A stretch of 64,000 nucleotides of DNA from Paucibacter aquatile (GCF_002885975.1 NZ_POSP01000003.1:2976001-3040000); one strand, 5' to 3'. Counted from the stretch's first letter, positions 1-8,841 are shown. The notes: generated by a model not told the origin, from the letters alone. Numbers and translations are program-made.

Positions 1-1578
1 TGCGACTATCGCCTGGCCTGGACGGCACTGCGCCTGCTGGCCCGCACGCAGATGGCCGAGGGCGCAGTCTCGGCCGCCGAAGCCGGCCAGAAATATGCGC
101 TGGAGCTGGCCCAGGCGGCCGAAGACCACCGCCGCAGCGCTTTCAGCATGGCCACCCTGGCCATGCTCTATCAAGACCAGAGTCAGCCCGAGCTGAGTCG
201 GCGCTGGATAACGCTGGCCTTGCAGACCGCCCAGGGTGATCCGCAAGCCATGGGTCAGGTGAAATCCAACGAAGCCATCCTGGCGGCACGCGTGGGAGAC
301 CGCAAAGCCCAGCGCCAGGCCCTCGATGAAGGACTGGCGCTGGCGCGTGAGGCCGGCTCTAAGCGATTGACGGCCCAGCTCTACATCGGCCTGAACGACT
401 ACTACATGCAGGTCGGCCAGCCCTTGCGTGCCCTGCAGGCCGCGCAACCGGTTCTGGCCATGTTGTCGAGCCTGCCTGACGCGCGATTTGAGCGGGTCAT
501 CCGCAGCAATATGGTGGTGACGCGCATCCAGCTGCGTCAGTTCGAGCAGGCCCGCCAGGAGTTGGCCCGGCTGCGCGAGCTGAACCAGGGCAACACCGAT
601 CTGGTGCAGCTCTCGACCCAGCTGCGCGAACAGGGCGAGGCCTGGGCCTCGGTGGGCCGCCCCCGCGAGGCCATCCTGGCTTACCACGAGGAACGCAAGC
701 TCAGTGCCCAGCTCAATGCCCGCAACCGTGAGTCGGCCATGCAGCAGCTCAGGATCAAGTACGACAGCGAACGCAAGCAACGCGATCTGAACCTGCTGGT
801 CAGCCAGCAGGCCCTGGTCGACCGCCAGCTCAGCAACCGCCAGCTGGCCAGCCAGGTGAGTTATGCGGTGGCGGTCTTGCTGGGCCTGTCACTGCTCTTG
901 GGTGGGGTGATGGTGCGACGCATGCACCTGGCCAACCAGCGACTCAAGGCCAATGAACTGCTGTTGCGCGCGCAAAGCGAGCGCGACCCGCTGACCGATC
1001 TGGCCAATCGCCGCCATTTCCTGGCCGTGATGAACGAGCAGACGCAACAGGATTTCCACGGTGCCCTGCTGATGGTGGACATCGACCACTTCAAGCATGT
1101 CAACGACCAGCATGGCCATGGCATCGGCGATGTGGTGATCTGCGAGGTGGCGCGGCGGCTCTCGCATGCCGTTCGGCAAGGCGATTTGGTGGTGCGTTGG
1201 GGCGGCGAGGAATTCCTGGTCTTCGCCTCCGCGGTGACGAGTGAGCAGCTGGCCTCGCTGGCCGAGCGCATCCTGCACACGGTGGCCGACACGCCGGTGC
1301 ACAGCGCCGACGGGCCGCTGCGCATCACCGTGTCCCTGGGTTTTGCCCATTTCCCGCTGCCACCGGGCGAGCTGCCCCTGCACTGGGAGCAGGCGGTCAA
1401 CTGGGCCGATATGGCGCTGTACACCGCCAAATCACGCGGCCGCAACCGGGCCATGGGCATTGCCGCCGTGCGTGCGGCCGACCGCGCCAGCCTGGAATCG
1501 ATCGCGGCGGATTTCGAAGCCGCCTGCTCCAACGATCAGGTCAGCCTGCAGCAGATCCTCGGGCCCGGAGCGGCTTGA
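1..1578 (+). CDS. Diguanylate cyclase with TPR-like region, 5' end missing
   Basis: The reading frame is open to the window edge, so the N-terminus is outside. About 525 residues are visible: an alpha-helical, TPR-like region, a coiled-coil-like stretch, one membrane segment (about nt 859-915) and a C-terminal GGDEF domain. The signature reads GGEEF (nt 1201-1215), with an RQGD inhibitory I-site exactly five residues upstream. The family makes cyclic di-GMP from two GTP, and an intact I-site implies product inhibition. The TPR region probably senses a protein or periplasmic signal (inference). It ends 30 nt before the SulP gene. Confidence 0.9.
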   Translation, partial: CDYRLAWTALRLLARTQMAEGAVSAAEAGQKYALELAQAAEDHRRSAFSMATLAMLYQDQSQPELSRRWITLALQTAQGDPQAMGQVKSNEAILAARVGDRKAQRQALDEGLALAREAGSKRLTAQLYIGLNDYYMQVGQPLRALQAAQPVLAMLSSLPDARFERVIRSNMVVTRIQLRQFEQARQELARLRELNQGNTDLVQLSTQLREQGEAWASVGRPREAILAYHEERKLSAQLNARNRESAMQQLRIKYDSERKQRDLNLLVSQQALVDRQLSNRQLASQVSYAVAVLLGLSLLLGGVMVRRMHLANQRLKANELLLRAQSERDPLTDLANRRHFLAVMNEQTQQDFHGALLMVDIDHFKHVNDQHGHGIGDVVICEVARRLSHAVRQGDLVVRWGGEEFLVFASAVTSEQLASLAERILHTVADTPVHSADGPLRITVSLGFAHFPLPPGELPLHWEQAVNWADMALYTAKSRGRNRAMGIAAVRAADRASLESIAADFEAACSNDQVSLQQILGPGAA

Positions 1579-1608
1579 GGCAGCCCAGCGGCTGAGACAA
1601 TCCGGCCG

Positions 1609-3321
1609 ATGAACTCTGCCTCCGAGCCCTGGTTGGCCACACTGCGCCGTCGTTTGCTGCAGCGCTCACCCGATGCCCTGCGCGCCGACGTGATGGCAGC
1701 CCTGGTGGTCAGCGTGCTGCTGATTCCGCAAAGCCTGGCCTATGCCATGCTGGCCGGCCTGCCGCCGCAGATCGGACTCTACGCCAGCCTGCTGCCTCTG
1801 CTGGCCTATGCCTTGTGGGGATCGAGCCCGGTCTTGGCGGTCGGCCCAGTGGCGGTGCTGGCCCTGATGATTGCCCAGGCCTTGGGCGCACTGCCGCCGG
1901 GGGTCAGCCCCTCGGAAGGTGCCCTGGTGCTGGCGGCCGAGGTGGGCCTGATCCTGCTGCTGGCCGCGGCCTTGCGCCTGGATGCCCTGGCCTCGCTGCT
2001 CTCGGTGCCGGTGCTGCACGGCTTTGAAACCGGAGCGACATTGACGATTGCACTGAGCCAGCTGCCGGTCTTGCTGGGCAGCCCGGCGCAAGGCTTTGAA
2101 TTGCCCGGCTTGTGGCAGAGCGCCCAGAGCAGCGGCTTTGCCTGGCATGGCTGGACGGCCGGCTTCGGCCTGCTGGCCTGCGGCCTCTTGCTGGCCGGGC
2201 GGCGCTGGTTGCGGCCGGGGCTGGCGCGCTTGGCACCCATGGGTCTGCTGTTGCTCGCCATGGCTGCAGCCAGCGCGGGTGATGTGGCGTCACACGGCGT
2301 GGCCCTGGTCGGCACCTTGCCGCCCATGGATTTGCACACCAGCCTTCCACGCACGGAAGCCGAACTGTGGTGGAACCTGGCGCCCAGCGCCCTGCTGATT
2401 GCCTTGATCACTTACGTCTCCAGCCTGGTGGTAGCGGAATCGCTGGCGCGCCGGCGCGGCGAGAAAGTGCAGGCCGGCGCCGAGCTGCGCGGCCTGGCGG
2501 CAGCCAATCTTTGTGCGGCCTTCAGCGGCGGCATGCCGGTGGCGGGCAGTTTTTCGCGCAGCGTCTTGCTGCATGAAGCCGGCAGCCGCAGCCGGCTCAG
2601 CGGCGTGTTTGTCGCCCTTTTCATGGGCTTGGCCATGGGCTTGCTGGCCGGGCCGCTGGCCTCGCTGCCCAAATCGGTGCTGGCGGCGACGATTCTGGTG
2701 GCCGTGCTCTCTGGCCTGAAGTTCCAACCCTTTGTCGAGGCCTGGCGCTATGCCCGCGCCGAGGCGCTGCTGATGGCCGGCGTGGCTGCCATCGTGCTGT
2801 GCTGGAGCGTCAGCGCGGCCCTGGCCCTGGGCGTGCTGGGTTCCATCGCCCTGCTGCTGCAGCGCACGGCGCGGCCCCATGTGGCCTTGATCGGCCGGGT
2901 GCCCGGCACCGAGCATTACCGCAATGTCGGCCGGCATGCCGTGCAATGCCAGCCCGGCGTGCTGGGCCTGCGCATCGATGAAAGCCTGCTCTTCACCAAT
3001 GCGCGCAGCCTGGCGGAGGTGGTGCAAAGTTTCTTGAACCACACCGAACCGGGGGCTGAGCCGATGCGCCGCGTGGTGCTGCTGATGTCCCCGGTCAACA
3101 GCATCGATTTCAGCGGCCTGGAGGCCTTGCGCGAGCTGCACAGCCACCTCAAACGCCAGGGCCTGCGCCTGGATTTGAGCGAGGTGAAGGGCCCCGTGCT
3201 GGACCGCCTGCGCGCCGCCAACTGGACCCGTTGGTTCGAGGGGGAGGTGTTTCTCAGCCACCACCAGGGCATGGTCCAGGGTCAGTCGAACCCTGTGGAC
3301 AAACTTGTGGACGAATCTTGA
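1609..3321 (+). CDS. SulP family anion transporter with STAS domain
   Basis: 570 residues, the normal size for SulP/SLC26 proteins. The N-terminal part has the family start (LIPQSLAYAMLAGLPPQIGLY) around residues 37-57, with many hydrophobic helices to about residue 420. A cytoplasmic STAS domain follows (about residues 440-555, containing VNSIDFSGLEAL). The family carries sulfate, bicarbonate or dicarboxylates by symport or exchange; the substrate cannot be read from sequence. No carbonic anhydrase lies next to it. The last codons overlap the first DnaA-box-like site of the following intergenic element. Confidence 0.9.
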   Translation: MNSASEPWLATLRRRLLQRSPDALRADVMAALVVSVLLIPQSLAYAMLAGLPPQIGLYASLLPLLAYALWGSSPVLAVGPVAVLALMIAQALGALPPGVSPSEGALVLAAEVGLILLLAAALRLDALASLLSVPVLHGFETGATLTIALSQLPVLLGSPAQGFELPGLWQSAQSSGFAWHGWTAGFGLLACGLLLAGRRWLRPGLARLAPMGLLLLAMAAASAGDVASHGVALVGTLPPMDLHTSLPRTEAELWWNLAPSALLIALITYVSSLVVAESLARRRGEKVQAGAELRGLAAANLCAAFSGGMPVAGSFSRSVLLHEAGSRSRLSGVFVALFMGLAMGLLAGPLASLPKSVLAATILVAVLSGLKFQPFVEAWRYARAEALLMAGVAAIVLCWSVSAALALGVLGSIALLLQRTARPHVALIGRVPGTEHYRNVGRHAVQCQPGVLGLRIDESLLFTNARSLAEVVQSFLNHTEPGAEPMRRVVLLMSPVNSIDFSGLEALRELHSHLKRQGLRLDLSEVKGPVLDRLRAANWTRWFEGEVFLSHHQGMVQGQSNPVDKLVDES

Positions 3322-3520
3322 ACAAGTACCCGCTTGTCCACAGGCCGGCGCTTGCATCCAAAGTTGTTATCTCTCGAGTGAAAAGTTCAAGGCCTGGCGT
3401 CCACATGCTTTGGAAGCTGCCAAACACTTGTCAGGACTGAGAAAATTGCGCTTGTCCACAGCCAGGGTTCACCCTTACTACGACTACCATTCTTAAAAAT
3501 CTAAAAACCATACTGATATT
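3294..3520 (+). other. Origin-like module A: DnaA boxes, DnaA-trio-like tract and AT-rich element
   Basis: TTGTCCACA occurs at 3334-3342 and 3452-3460 on the plus strand and at 3294-3302 on the minus strand, with a weaker copy (TCGTCCACA, minus) at 3306-3314. Fifteen bases after the last box comes a trinucleotide-like run, TTACTACGACTACCA (3475-3489), followed directly by an AT-rich stretch (3489-3520) in otherwise very GC-rich DNA. Box, trio and AT-rich order matches the unwinding element described for bacterial oriC. A related copy (module B) lies about 3.5 kb away. It also forms the upstream region of the queD-like gene, so DnaA-controlled transcription is the alternative. Confidence 0.6.
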
Positions 3521-3537
3521 GCAAGGCGAAGTCTTTG

Positions 3538-4644
3538 ATGAACACCGACACCCTGTACTCCGCCTCCTCTGGCTTTGAGTCGGCCTGCCAAATCCCGGCG
3601 CTGCCCTCGGGCCACCGCAGCCGCGGCCTGCATGGGCACAGCTATTTCGCCACCATCCGAGCCCAGCTGCCCGCGGGCTGGGCGCCGTTTCCAGGCGCCG
3701 AAGTGGAAGAACTGCGGCGCCGGCTGGAAGCCTGCGTGGCGCCGCTGGACCATGCCCTGCTGAACCAGACCATCGAACAACCCACCGACGAGAACATCGC
3801 CCGCTGGATCCGCCTGCGCCTGGAGCATGAGTTCGGCGTGCCCGGCATTCAGCAAGTGGGCATCCAGAGCACCCAGCACAGCGGGGTCGATCTGGACGTC
3901 AAGGGCATGGCCCATGTCTGGCGCCGCTACCGTTTTCAAGCGGCCCACAAACTGCCCAATGTGCCGATGGGCCACAAATGCGGCCGCATGCACGGCCATG
4001 GTTTCGAGGTGATCGTCCATGCCAACCAGGACCTGGGCGAGCGCGACATCAGCATCGACTACGACCATCTGGACGAGGTCTGGGCACCCTTCCATGCCGA
4101 GCTGAACTACCACTGCCTGAACGAGATCGAGGGCCTGAGCAACCCGACCAGCGAGGTGATCTCGGCCTGGCTGTGGGCGCGCATGAAGCCGCTGTTGCCC
4201 GAGCTGAGTTGGCTGACCGTCTACGAGACGGGCTCCTGCGGCGCCAACTTCGACGGCCAGAACTACCGCATCTGGAAAGAGCTGACCTTGGACAGCGCCA
4301 TCCAGCTCAAGGCCGCGCCGGCCGACAGCCCGCTGCGCGCCATCCATGGCCACACCTACACCTTGCGCCTGCACCTGAGCGCCGAGCTCGATGCGGTGAT
4401 GGGCTGGACTGTGGACTTTGGCGATGTGAAGACCTTGTTCGACCCCATCTTCAAGGCCATCGACCACCGGCCGCTCTACGAGATTGCCGATCTACCCGAT
4501 GGCGATACCGCCAGCCTGGCGGCCTGGGTGCTGGGCAAGGCCCGGGTCGACCTGCCGCAGCTGGACCGTGTGGACATGTACGAGACCCGCGGCTGCGGTT
4601 CCATCGTCAGCGTGGCCACCGCAGTGGACCTGATCCCGGTCTGA
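3538..4644 (+). CDS. queD: Triple-domain 6-carboxytetrahydropterin synthase (QueD/PTPS fold)
   Basis: 368 residues, about three times a normal QueD (about 120). ATG at 3538 is preferred over a TTG one codon earlier. Three PTPS-like units lie in tandem: residues about 1-122, 125-245 and 246-368. Only the middle unit has the full active-site set: FQAAH (zinc His137), catalytic Cys148, HGH (152/154), His192 and the ET pair near 230. Unit 1 keeps HGH, DHALLN and PTDEN but has FESACQ in place of FxAAH and lacks ET. Unit 3 keeps HGH, DH and ET but has no Cys or FxAAH. QueD converts dihydroneopterin triphosphate to 6-carboxytetrahydropterin in queuosine synthesis. queE lies 33 bp downstream, supporting the pathway assignment. 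Confidence 0.85.
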   Translation: MNTDTLYSASSGFESACQIPALPSGHRSRGLHGHSYFATIRAQLPAGWAPFPGAEVEELRRRLEACVAPLDHALLNQTIEQPTDENIARWIRLRLEHEFGVPGIQQVGIQSTQHSGVDLDVKGMAHVWRRYRFQAAHKLPNVPMGHKCGRMHGHGFEVIVHANQDLGERDISIDYDHLDEVWAPFHAELNYHCLNEIEGLSNPTSEVISAWLWARMKPLLPELSWLTVYETGSCGANFDGQNYRIWKELTLDSAIQLKAAPADSPLRAIHGHTYTLRLHLSAELDAVMGWTVDFGDVKTLFDPIFKAIDHRPLYEIADLPDGDTASLAAWVLGKARVDLPQLDRVDMYETRGCGSIVSVATAVDLIPV

Positions 4645-4677
4645 ACGTCACGAAGCGAACGAAGCAAGCACACACGC

Positions 4678-5313
4678 ATGACCTACGCCGTCAAAGAAAT
4701 CTTCTACACCTTGCAAGGCGAGGGCGCACAAGCGGGCCGGGCCTCGGTGTTCTGCCGCTTCGCCGGCTGCAACCTCTGGAGCGGGCGCGAGGAAGACCGC
4801 GCGCGCGCCGTCTGCAACTTCTGCGACACCGATTTCGTCGGTACCGATGGCCAGGGCGGCGGCAAGTTCGCCACCGCCGAGGCCCTGGCCGACGCGATTG
4901 CCTCGCGCTGGCCCGCAGACCGGCCTGGAAAGCCTTATGTCGTCTGCACCGGGGGGGAGCCCCTGCTGCAGCTCGACACGCCTCTGATCGAAGCTCTGCA
5001 TGCGCGCGGCTTCGAGATCGCCGTCGAGACCAACGGCACGCAGCCGGCGCCCGAAGGCCTGGACTGGATCTGCGTCAGCCCCAAGGCCGATGCCGAACTG
5101 GTGCTGACCCGCGGCCATGAGCTCAAGCTGGTCTACCCCCAGCCGCTGGCGCGGCCCGAACGTTTTGCAGGGCTGGACTTCCAGCATTTCTTCCTGCAGC
5201 CGCTGGACAGCGTGCTCAAGACCCAGCACACCCGCGAGGTGGTGGACTACTGCATGCAACACCCGCAATGGCGCATGTCGGTGCAGATGCACAAGGTCAT
5301 CGGCATCGAGTGA
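4678..5313 (+). CDS. queE: 7-carboxy-7-deazaguanine synthase QueE
   Basis: 211 residues, a radical SAM enzyme. The iron-sulfur ligands are Cys31, Cys46 and Cys49, in the CX14CX2C spacing known from Burkholderia multivorans QueE rather than the classical CX3CX2C. The N-terminus YAVKEIFYTLQGEGAQAG is typical, and CTGGEPLLQ is the SAM-binding GGE motif. It converts 6-carboxytetrahydropterin to 7-carboxy-7-deazaguanine, the step after QueD in preQ0/queuosine synthesis. It follows queD at 33 bp and is closed by a strong hairpin terminator. Confidence 0.95.
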   Translation: MTYAVKEIFYTLQGEGAQAGRASVFCRFAGCNLWSGREEDRARAVCNFCDTDFVGTDGQGGGKFATAEALADAIASRWPADRPGKPYVVCTGGEPLLQLDTPLIEALHARGFEIAVETNGTQPAPEGLDWICVSPKADAELVLTRGHELKLVYPQPLARPERFAGLDFQHFFLQPLDSVLKTQHTREVVDYCMQHPQWRMSVQMHKVIGIE

Positions 5314-5343
5314 AGTACGGGTCGAAAGGCATGAAGAACAAAA

Positions 5344-5369
5344 GGGGAGCTTGAAGCTCCCCTTTTTTT
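5344..5369 (+). terminator. Rho-independent terminator after queE
   Basis: An 8-bp stem GGGGAGCT/AGCTCCCC with loop TGA is followed by seven T. An A-run on the left side lets it also serve the convergent SGNH-hydrolase gene, so it is probably bidirectional. Confidence 0.85.
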
Positions 5370-5420
5370 GTCCGCACGGGCCACAAGAGCCCGTGCATGG
5401 TTCGCTGAATCGCGTTCCTT

Positions 5421-6569
5421 TTACTTCCAGCCCTTGGCGGCCAGGCTGCGGTTCACCAGATCGGCGATCTGCTGATGACCGGCCGGAGTGGGATGGAAGC
5501 CATCCGAGAAAGCGTAAGTCTTCCACCAGTTGGCGCCACCGCTGACGCCGGCCGGGATGCTGGCCGACAGCGCTGTTTGCGTGCAGGTCGGGAAGGTGTA
5601 GGTCGGCAGGCCATCGGCGCCGGTGCCGGTTTGCGGGCAGGCCGGTGTCTTGACGTTGCTGAGGCCGTACTTGGCCGGATCGGCGAACTGGTCGTTCATC
5701 ATGCTGTAGAAGTCGGCCACGGCAACCCGGGCTTCACCGGCAAAGCGGCTCTCCAGACGCTTGTTGAAGGCCGTGATCCAACTCTTGAACAAGGCTTCGG
5801 ATTGAGCGCGAGCCGTGGCACCGGCGGTGCCGCCACCGCTGGCCAGGGCAATGCCATCCAGCACGCGCTGGAAGCGCGGCGTGATGGTGATGCTGGGCAG
5901 GTTCAGGACGACCACCTGCTGCGCGCCCTTGCCCAGCACATAGCTCTGAATGCCATCGGCAAACTTGTCGGCCAGGGCTTCCATGTAAGTGGCGCCGCCA
6001 GTGGCCATGGTGGCCGCACCGCCGGTCACGATGGTGGTGACCTGGCTGGCGCTCAGCACCGTGCCCAACAGGGTCGAGAAGGCAGCGGCCTTGTCTGTCG
6101 GAGCCTTGAGGTAGGCGCCGACCAGATCAGCGGCGTCATTGCCACCGCCATCGATCAGGGCCAGATCCGAAGCCTTGTAGGGGCCGGACAAAGAGGCGGT
6201 GATCATCTGCAGCACGATGCCGCGCGGATCGGAGGCATTGGTCTGGTTGATCACACCGCCACCGATGGCGTAGTTGCTGCAACCCGGCTTGCTGTTGGTG
6301 GTGAAGGTGGTACCGGTGAAGGCGTAGTAATTGCACAGGCTGCTGCCCATGCTGGCGGCAATGCGTTCCGGATAGATCTGCGTGTCGGCGCCTTGCACAG
6401 TGAATCGGAAGCCAAAAGTGCCGGAATCGGCCAGGCTGTCACCGAAGACCTTGACGGCCGTGATCTTGGCCGGCGCGGGAGCGTCGGGCACCGGGTCGCC
6501 ATTGCCACCGCAGGCACTCAAGGCCAGGGCGGCAGCCAGCGGAACGAGGAGCTTCTGAAACTGTTGCAT
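5421..6569 (-). CDS. SGNH/GDSL-family hydrolase, lipoprotein
   Basis: 382 residues from the ATG at 6569. That start gives a clean lipoprotein signal (MQQFQKLLVPLAAALALSAC, lipid-modified Cys20); the frame continues upstream but would bury the signal. Block I is FGDSLADSG with nucleophile Ser45, block III is GGGNDAADL, and the C-terminal DGFHPTPAGH supplies the Asp/His pair. The family hydrolyses esters (lipase, esterase or polymer depolymerase). A proline/alanine linker follows the lipobox, so it is probably anchored in the outer membrane. It stands alone between two origin-like modules, convergent with queE. Substrate unknown. Confidence 0.85.
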   Translation of the reverse strand: MQQFQKLLVPLAAALALSACGGNGDPVPDAPAPAKITAVKVFGDSLADSGTFGFRFTVQGADTQIYPERIAASMGSSLCNYYAFTGTTFTTNSKPGCSNYAIGGGVINQTNASDPRGIVLQMITASLSGPYKASDLALIDGGGNDAADLVGAYLKAPTDKAAAFSTLLGTVLSASQVTTIVTGGAATMATGGATYMEALADKFADGIQSYVLGKGAQQVVVLNLPSITITPRFQRVLDGIALASGGGTAGATARAQSEALFKSWITAFNKRLESRFAGEARVAVADFYSMMNDQFADPAKYGLSNVKTPACPQTGTGADGLPTYTFPTCTQTALSASIPAGVSGGANWWKTYAFSDGFHPTPAGHQQIADLVNRSLAAKGWK

Positions 6570-6736
6570 GGGACAACCTTTGCTTTTGCGAAGAGGGAGG
6601 CCGGGCCCCGATCGGGGCCTCGTCTTGGGGCTGAAGCGAACTCTAGGCACCAACTTGGCCCGGGGTTCTGCGTGTTTGCCCCAGAACGAGGCCTGAATTC
6701 GCTCCAAAAACCTGAATTTAGAGTGAATCCTCCAGG

Positions 6737-7028
6737 AACTTGTCACACGCGGGACAAGTTGTCGCCGGTCGGAAACAGGACGTCGGTGGATTTCAGGCTG
6801 TCAAGGCACAAGCTTGTGGATAAAAAAAGGACAAGCAGGGGTTTATCCACAGGGAAAGTGGAAAGTCCGGACTTGTTGTCGGTTGTGCAGTCTTCAATCC
6901 CGGGTCGTACCCACATGGTTTGAAGTGAGCTAAACCATTGAGCTCATTCATGAAAAACCACTTGTCCACAGAAAAGATCGCCCTCTACTAAGACTACCAA
7001 CTTAAAAAATTGAAATACCTATGAATAA
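6737..7028 (+). other. Origin-like module B: DnaA boxes, DnaA-trio-like tract and AT-rich element
   Basis: This lies in the 533-bp gap between the SGNH-hydrolase gene and the MazG-like gene. Two perfect TTATCCACA boxes face each other (6815-6823 minus, 6843-6851 plus), and a TTGTCCACA is at 6962-6970. Then come CTCTACTAAGACTACCAA (6983-7000) and an AT-rich stretch to about 7028. The order matches module A, and similarity extends upstream (CCACATGSTTTG at about 3401 and 6911, TTCAA before it). An 8-bp inverted repeat AACTTGTC/GACAAGTT lies at 6737-6760. Bases 6570-6736 show nothing recognised except a repeated CCTGAATT. Confidence 0.65.
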
Positions 7029-7102
7029 GAGAAGGGGAGAGATTCTTCAGAAGCTGCACAGTGCGCTGGAAGCGGGCTGAGGGCATGCCACACTTGCATC
7101 CC

Positions 7103-7426
7103 ATGGACATCCAAGACCTGCAAAAGCGCTTGCGCAGCTTTGCTGCCGAACGCGACTGGCAGCCCTATCAAACCCCCAAGAACCTGGCCATGGCCCTGGT
7201 GGTGGAAGCCGCTGAGCTGGTGGAAATCTTTCAGTGGCTGACGCCCGAGGAATCCCAAGCCATTGCCCAAGACCCCGCCAAGCACCAGCATCTGGGCGAA
7301 GAGATCGCTGATGTCCTGCTCTACCTGCTGCAGATCGCCGACCAAAGTTCGGTGGATATCGCCGCCGCTGTCGAACGCAAGCTGGCCCTCAATGCCATCA
7401 AGCACCCGGTGCCCGCCAAAGCATGA
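7103..7426 (+). CDS. MazG-like nucleotide pyrophosphohydrolase
   Basis: 107 residues from ATG 7103, the usual start (MDIQDLQKRLRSFAAERDW) of the small MazG/RS21-C6 type; ATG 7085 is an alternative. The all-alpha fold's metal-binding acids are visible as VVEAAELVE and GEEIADVLLY (ExxE and EExxD). Relatives hydrolyse non-canonical or surplus (d)NTPs to the monophosphate plus pyrophosphate. It overlaps the following exonuclease gene by 4 nt (ATGA), so the two are translationally coupled, which suggests a joint role in nucleotide-pool or DNA quality control. Confidence 0.88.
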   Translation: MDIQDLQKRLRSFAAERDWQPYQTPKNLAMALVVEAAELVEIFQWLTPEESQAIAQDPAKHQHLGEEIADVLLYLLQIADQSSVDIAAAVERKLALNAIKHPVPAKA

Positions 7427-8106
7427 GCGTGTTCAGCAAAGGCGTGGAGACGGTGGCCGTCATCGACTTTGAAACCTCGGGTCTGGGCCCTGGCAGTGGT
7501 GGCCGAGCCACCGAGATTGCCGCTGTGCTGGTACGGGGTGGTCAGATCGTCGATCGTTTTCAGAGCTTGATGCACACTGGCGTCTGGGTGCCTCCTTTCA
7601 TCGAGCAACTCACTGGCATCAGCAACGCCATGCTGGACGACGCCCCGCCGGCGGCTGAGGTGATGCGCGAACTGGCCCAGTTCACCCGTGGCTGCCCTCT
7701 GGTGGCCCACAACGCCTCCTTCGATCGCGGCTTCTGGCAGGCGGAGATGGCTTGGGCGGGTTGCGAGCCGGATCCTGCACACGAGTTTGTCTGCACCGTG
7801 CTCCTGGCACGCCGTCTCTATGCCGATGCGCCCAACTGCAAGCTCGGCACCTTGGCGCGACATTTCCAACTGCCCGATTCGGGCCGGGCCCACCGTGCAC
7901 TGGCCGATGCCAGCACCACGGCCCACCTGCTCTTGCGCATGAAGCAGGACGTGGCCGAGCGTTTCGCCGCGGATCTGGGGCCTTTGGCGGTGGACCATGC
8001 GGTCTTGTCCTGTCTGCAGCGCAGCAGCAAGACGGCCCTGAAGCGCGCCGTGCAAGCGCATGCCAAGGCCAGGCTGGGGGCGCAGGCCCTTCTTCTTTCG
8101 GCCTAG
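7423..8106 (+). CDS. DnaQ-like DEDDh 3'-5' exonuclease
   Basis: 227 residues. The three exonuclease motifs are present: IDFETSG (Exo I, Asp15/Glu17), AHNASFDRGF (Exo II) and AHRALADASTTAHLL (Exo III, the HxxxxD form). This is the fold of the DNA polymerase III epsilon proofreading subunit. The clamp-binding and polymerase-binding tail of true DnaQ is not evident, so it is probably a stand-alone exonuclease. The start overlaps the MazG-like gene by 4 nt. Confidence 0.9.
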   Translation: MSVFSKGVETVAVIDFETSGLGPGSGGRATEIAAVLVRGGQIVDRFQSLMHTGVWVPPFIEQLTGISNAMLDDAPPAAEVMRELAQFTRGCPLVAHNASFDRGFWQAEMAWAGCEPDPAHEFVCTVLLARRLYADAPNCKLGTLARHFQLPDSGRAHRALADASTTAHLLLRMKQDVAERFAADLGPLAVDHAVLSCLQRSSKTALKRAVQAHAKARLGAQALLLSA

Positions 8107-8279
8107 AAAATATCGCGCTGTCAAGCGCCAGCCCGGCGCGCAATGGCAAGCAAAATACCGCCCTTCCGTTTCGTGTTCCCGCACAAGAGCATTTGCCGCC
8201 CGGTCTGAGCCGATGGCGGCTGGTGGTTCGGAACTTCGGGAGTGGTTCGTTCTTGGTTTCCTTTTGAGTTCTTTCTTGT

Positions 8280-8798
8280 ATGTCGAGTATTCAGGTTCGC
8301 CCCGCCACGCTGCGTGATGCCAAGGGCATTGCAGAAATCCATGTCGCGGCTTGGCAAGACGCCTACAAAGGTCTGCTGCCCGATTCCGTGCTGGACGCCC
8401 TGTCGGTGCAGAAGCGCCAAGCCTTCTGGCGCGAAGCGATCGATCTGTGCGAGCCCCAGGTGGTGGTGGCTCATATCGACAACGAGTTGATGGGCTTTGT
8501 CGGTTTCGACCGTTCGCGCGACAAGGGCACGCCTTCGAGCACCGGCGAGATCTGGGCCATGTATGTGAACCCCATCCATTGGGACAAGGGCGTGGGCTTG
8601 GCCTTGTGGGATGCGGCCCGCGATGGCCTGCAAGAAGAAGGCTGCACCAAGGTCACGCTGTGGACCTATCTGCGCAATGAACGTGCCTTGCGCTTCTTTG
8701 ACCTGGCCGGCTTCAAGCGCGAGCTGGGCAGCGCCAAGACCACCGAAGTCGGTGGCGTTCGTCTGGAAGAACTGCGCTTGCATCGATCCCTGGTCTGA
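8280..8798 (+). CDS. GNAT family N-acetyltransferase
   Basis: 172 residues beginning IQVRPATLRDAKGIAEIHVAAWQDAYKGLLP, the common N-terminus of single-domain GNATs. The central beta strand IWAMYVNPIHWDKGVGLALWDAA corresponds to motif A, which binds acetyl-CoA, although the usual Q/RxxGxG/A is altered (HWDKGVG). The substrate cannot be inferred. It is monocistronic, with a 173-bp leader region upstream and a terminator downstream. Confidence 0.82.
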   Translation: MSSIQVRPATLRDAKGIAEIHVAAWQDAYKGLLPDSVLDALSVQKRQAFWREAIDLCEPQVVVAHIDNELMGFVGFDRSRDKGTPSSTGEIWAMYVNPIHWDKGVGLALWDAARDGLQEEGCTKVTLWTYLRNERALRFFDLAGFKRELGSAKTTEVGGVRLEELRLHRSLV

Positions 8799-8841
8799 GC
8801 GCATCGGCGCTTTGGCGCCTGAGCTTCTCCAGCCTCATGAC

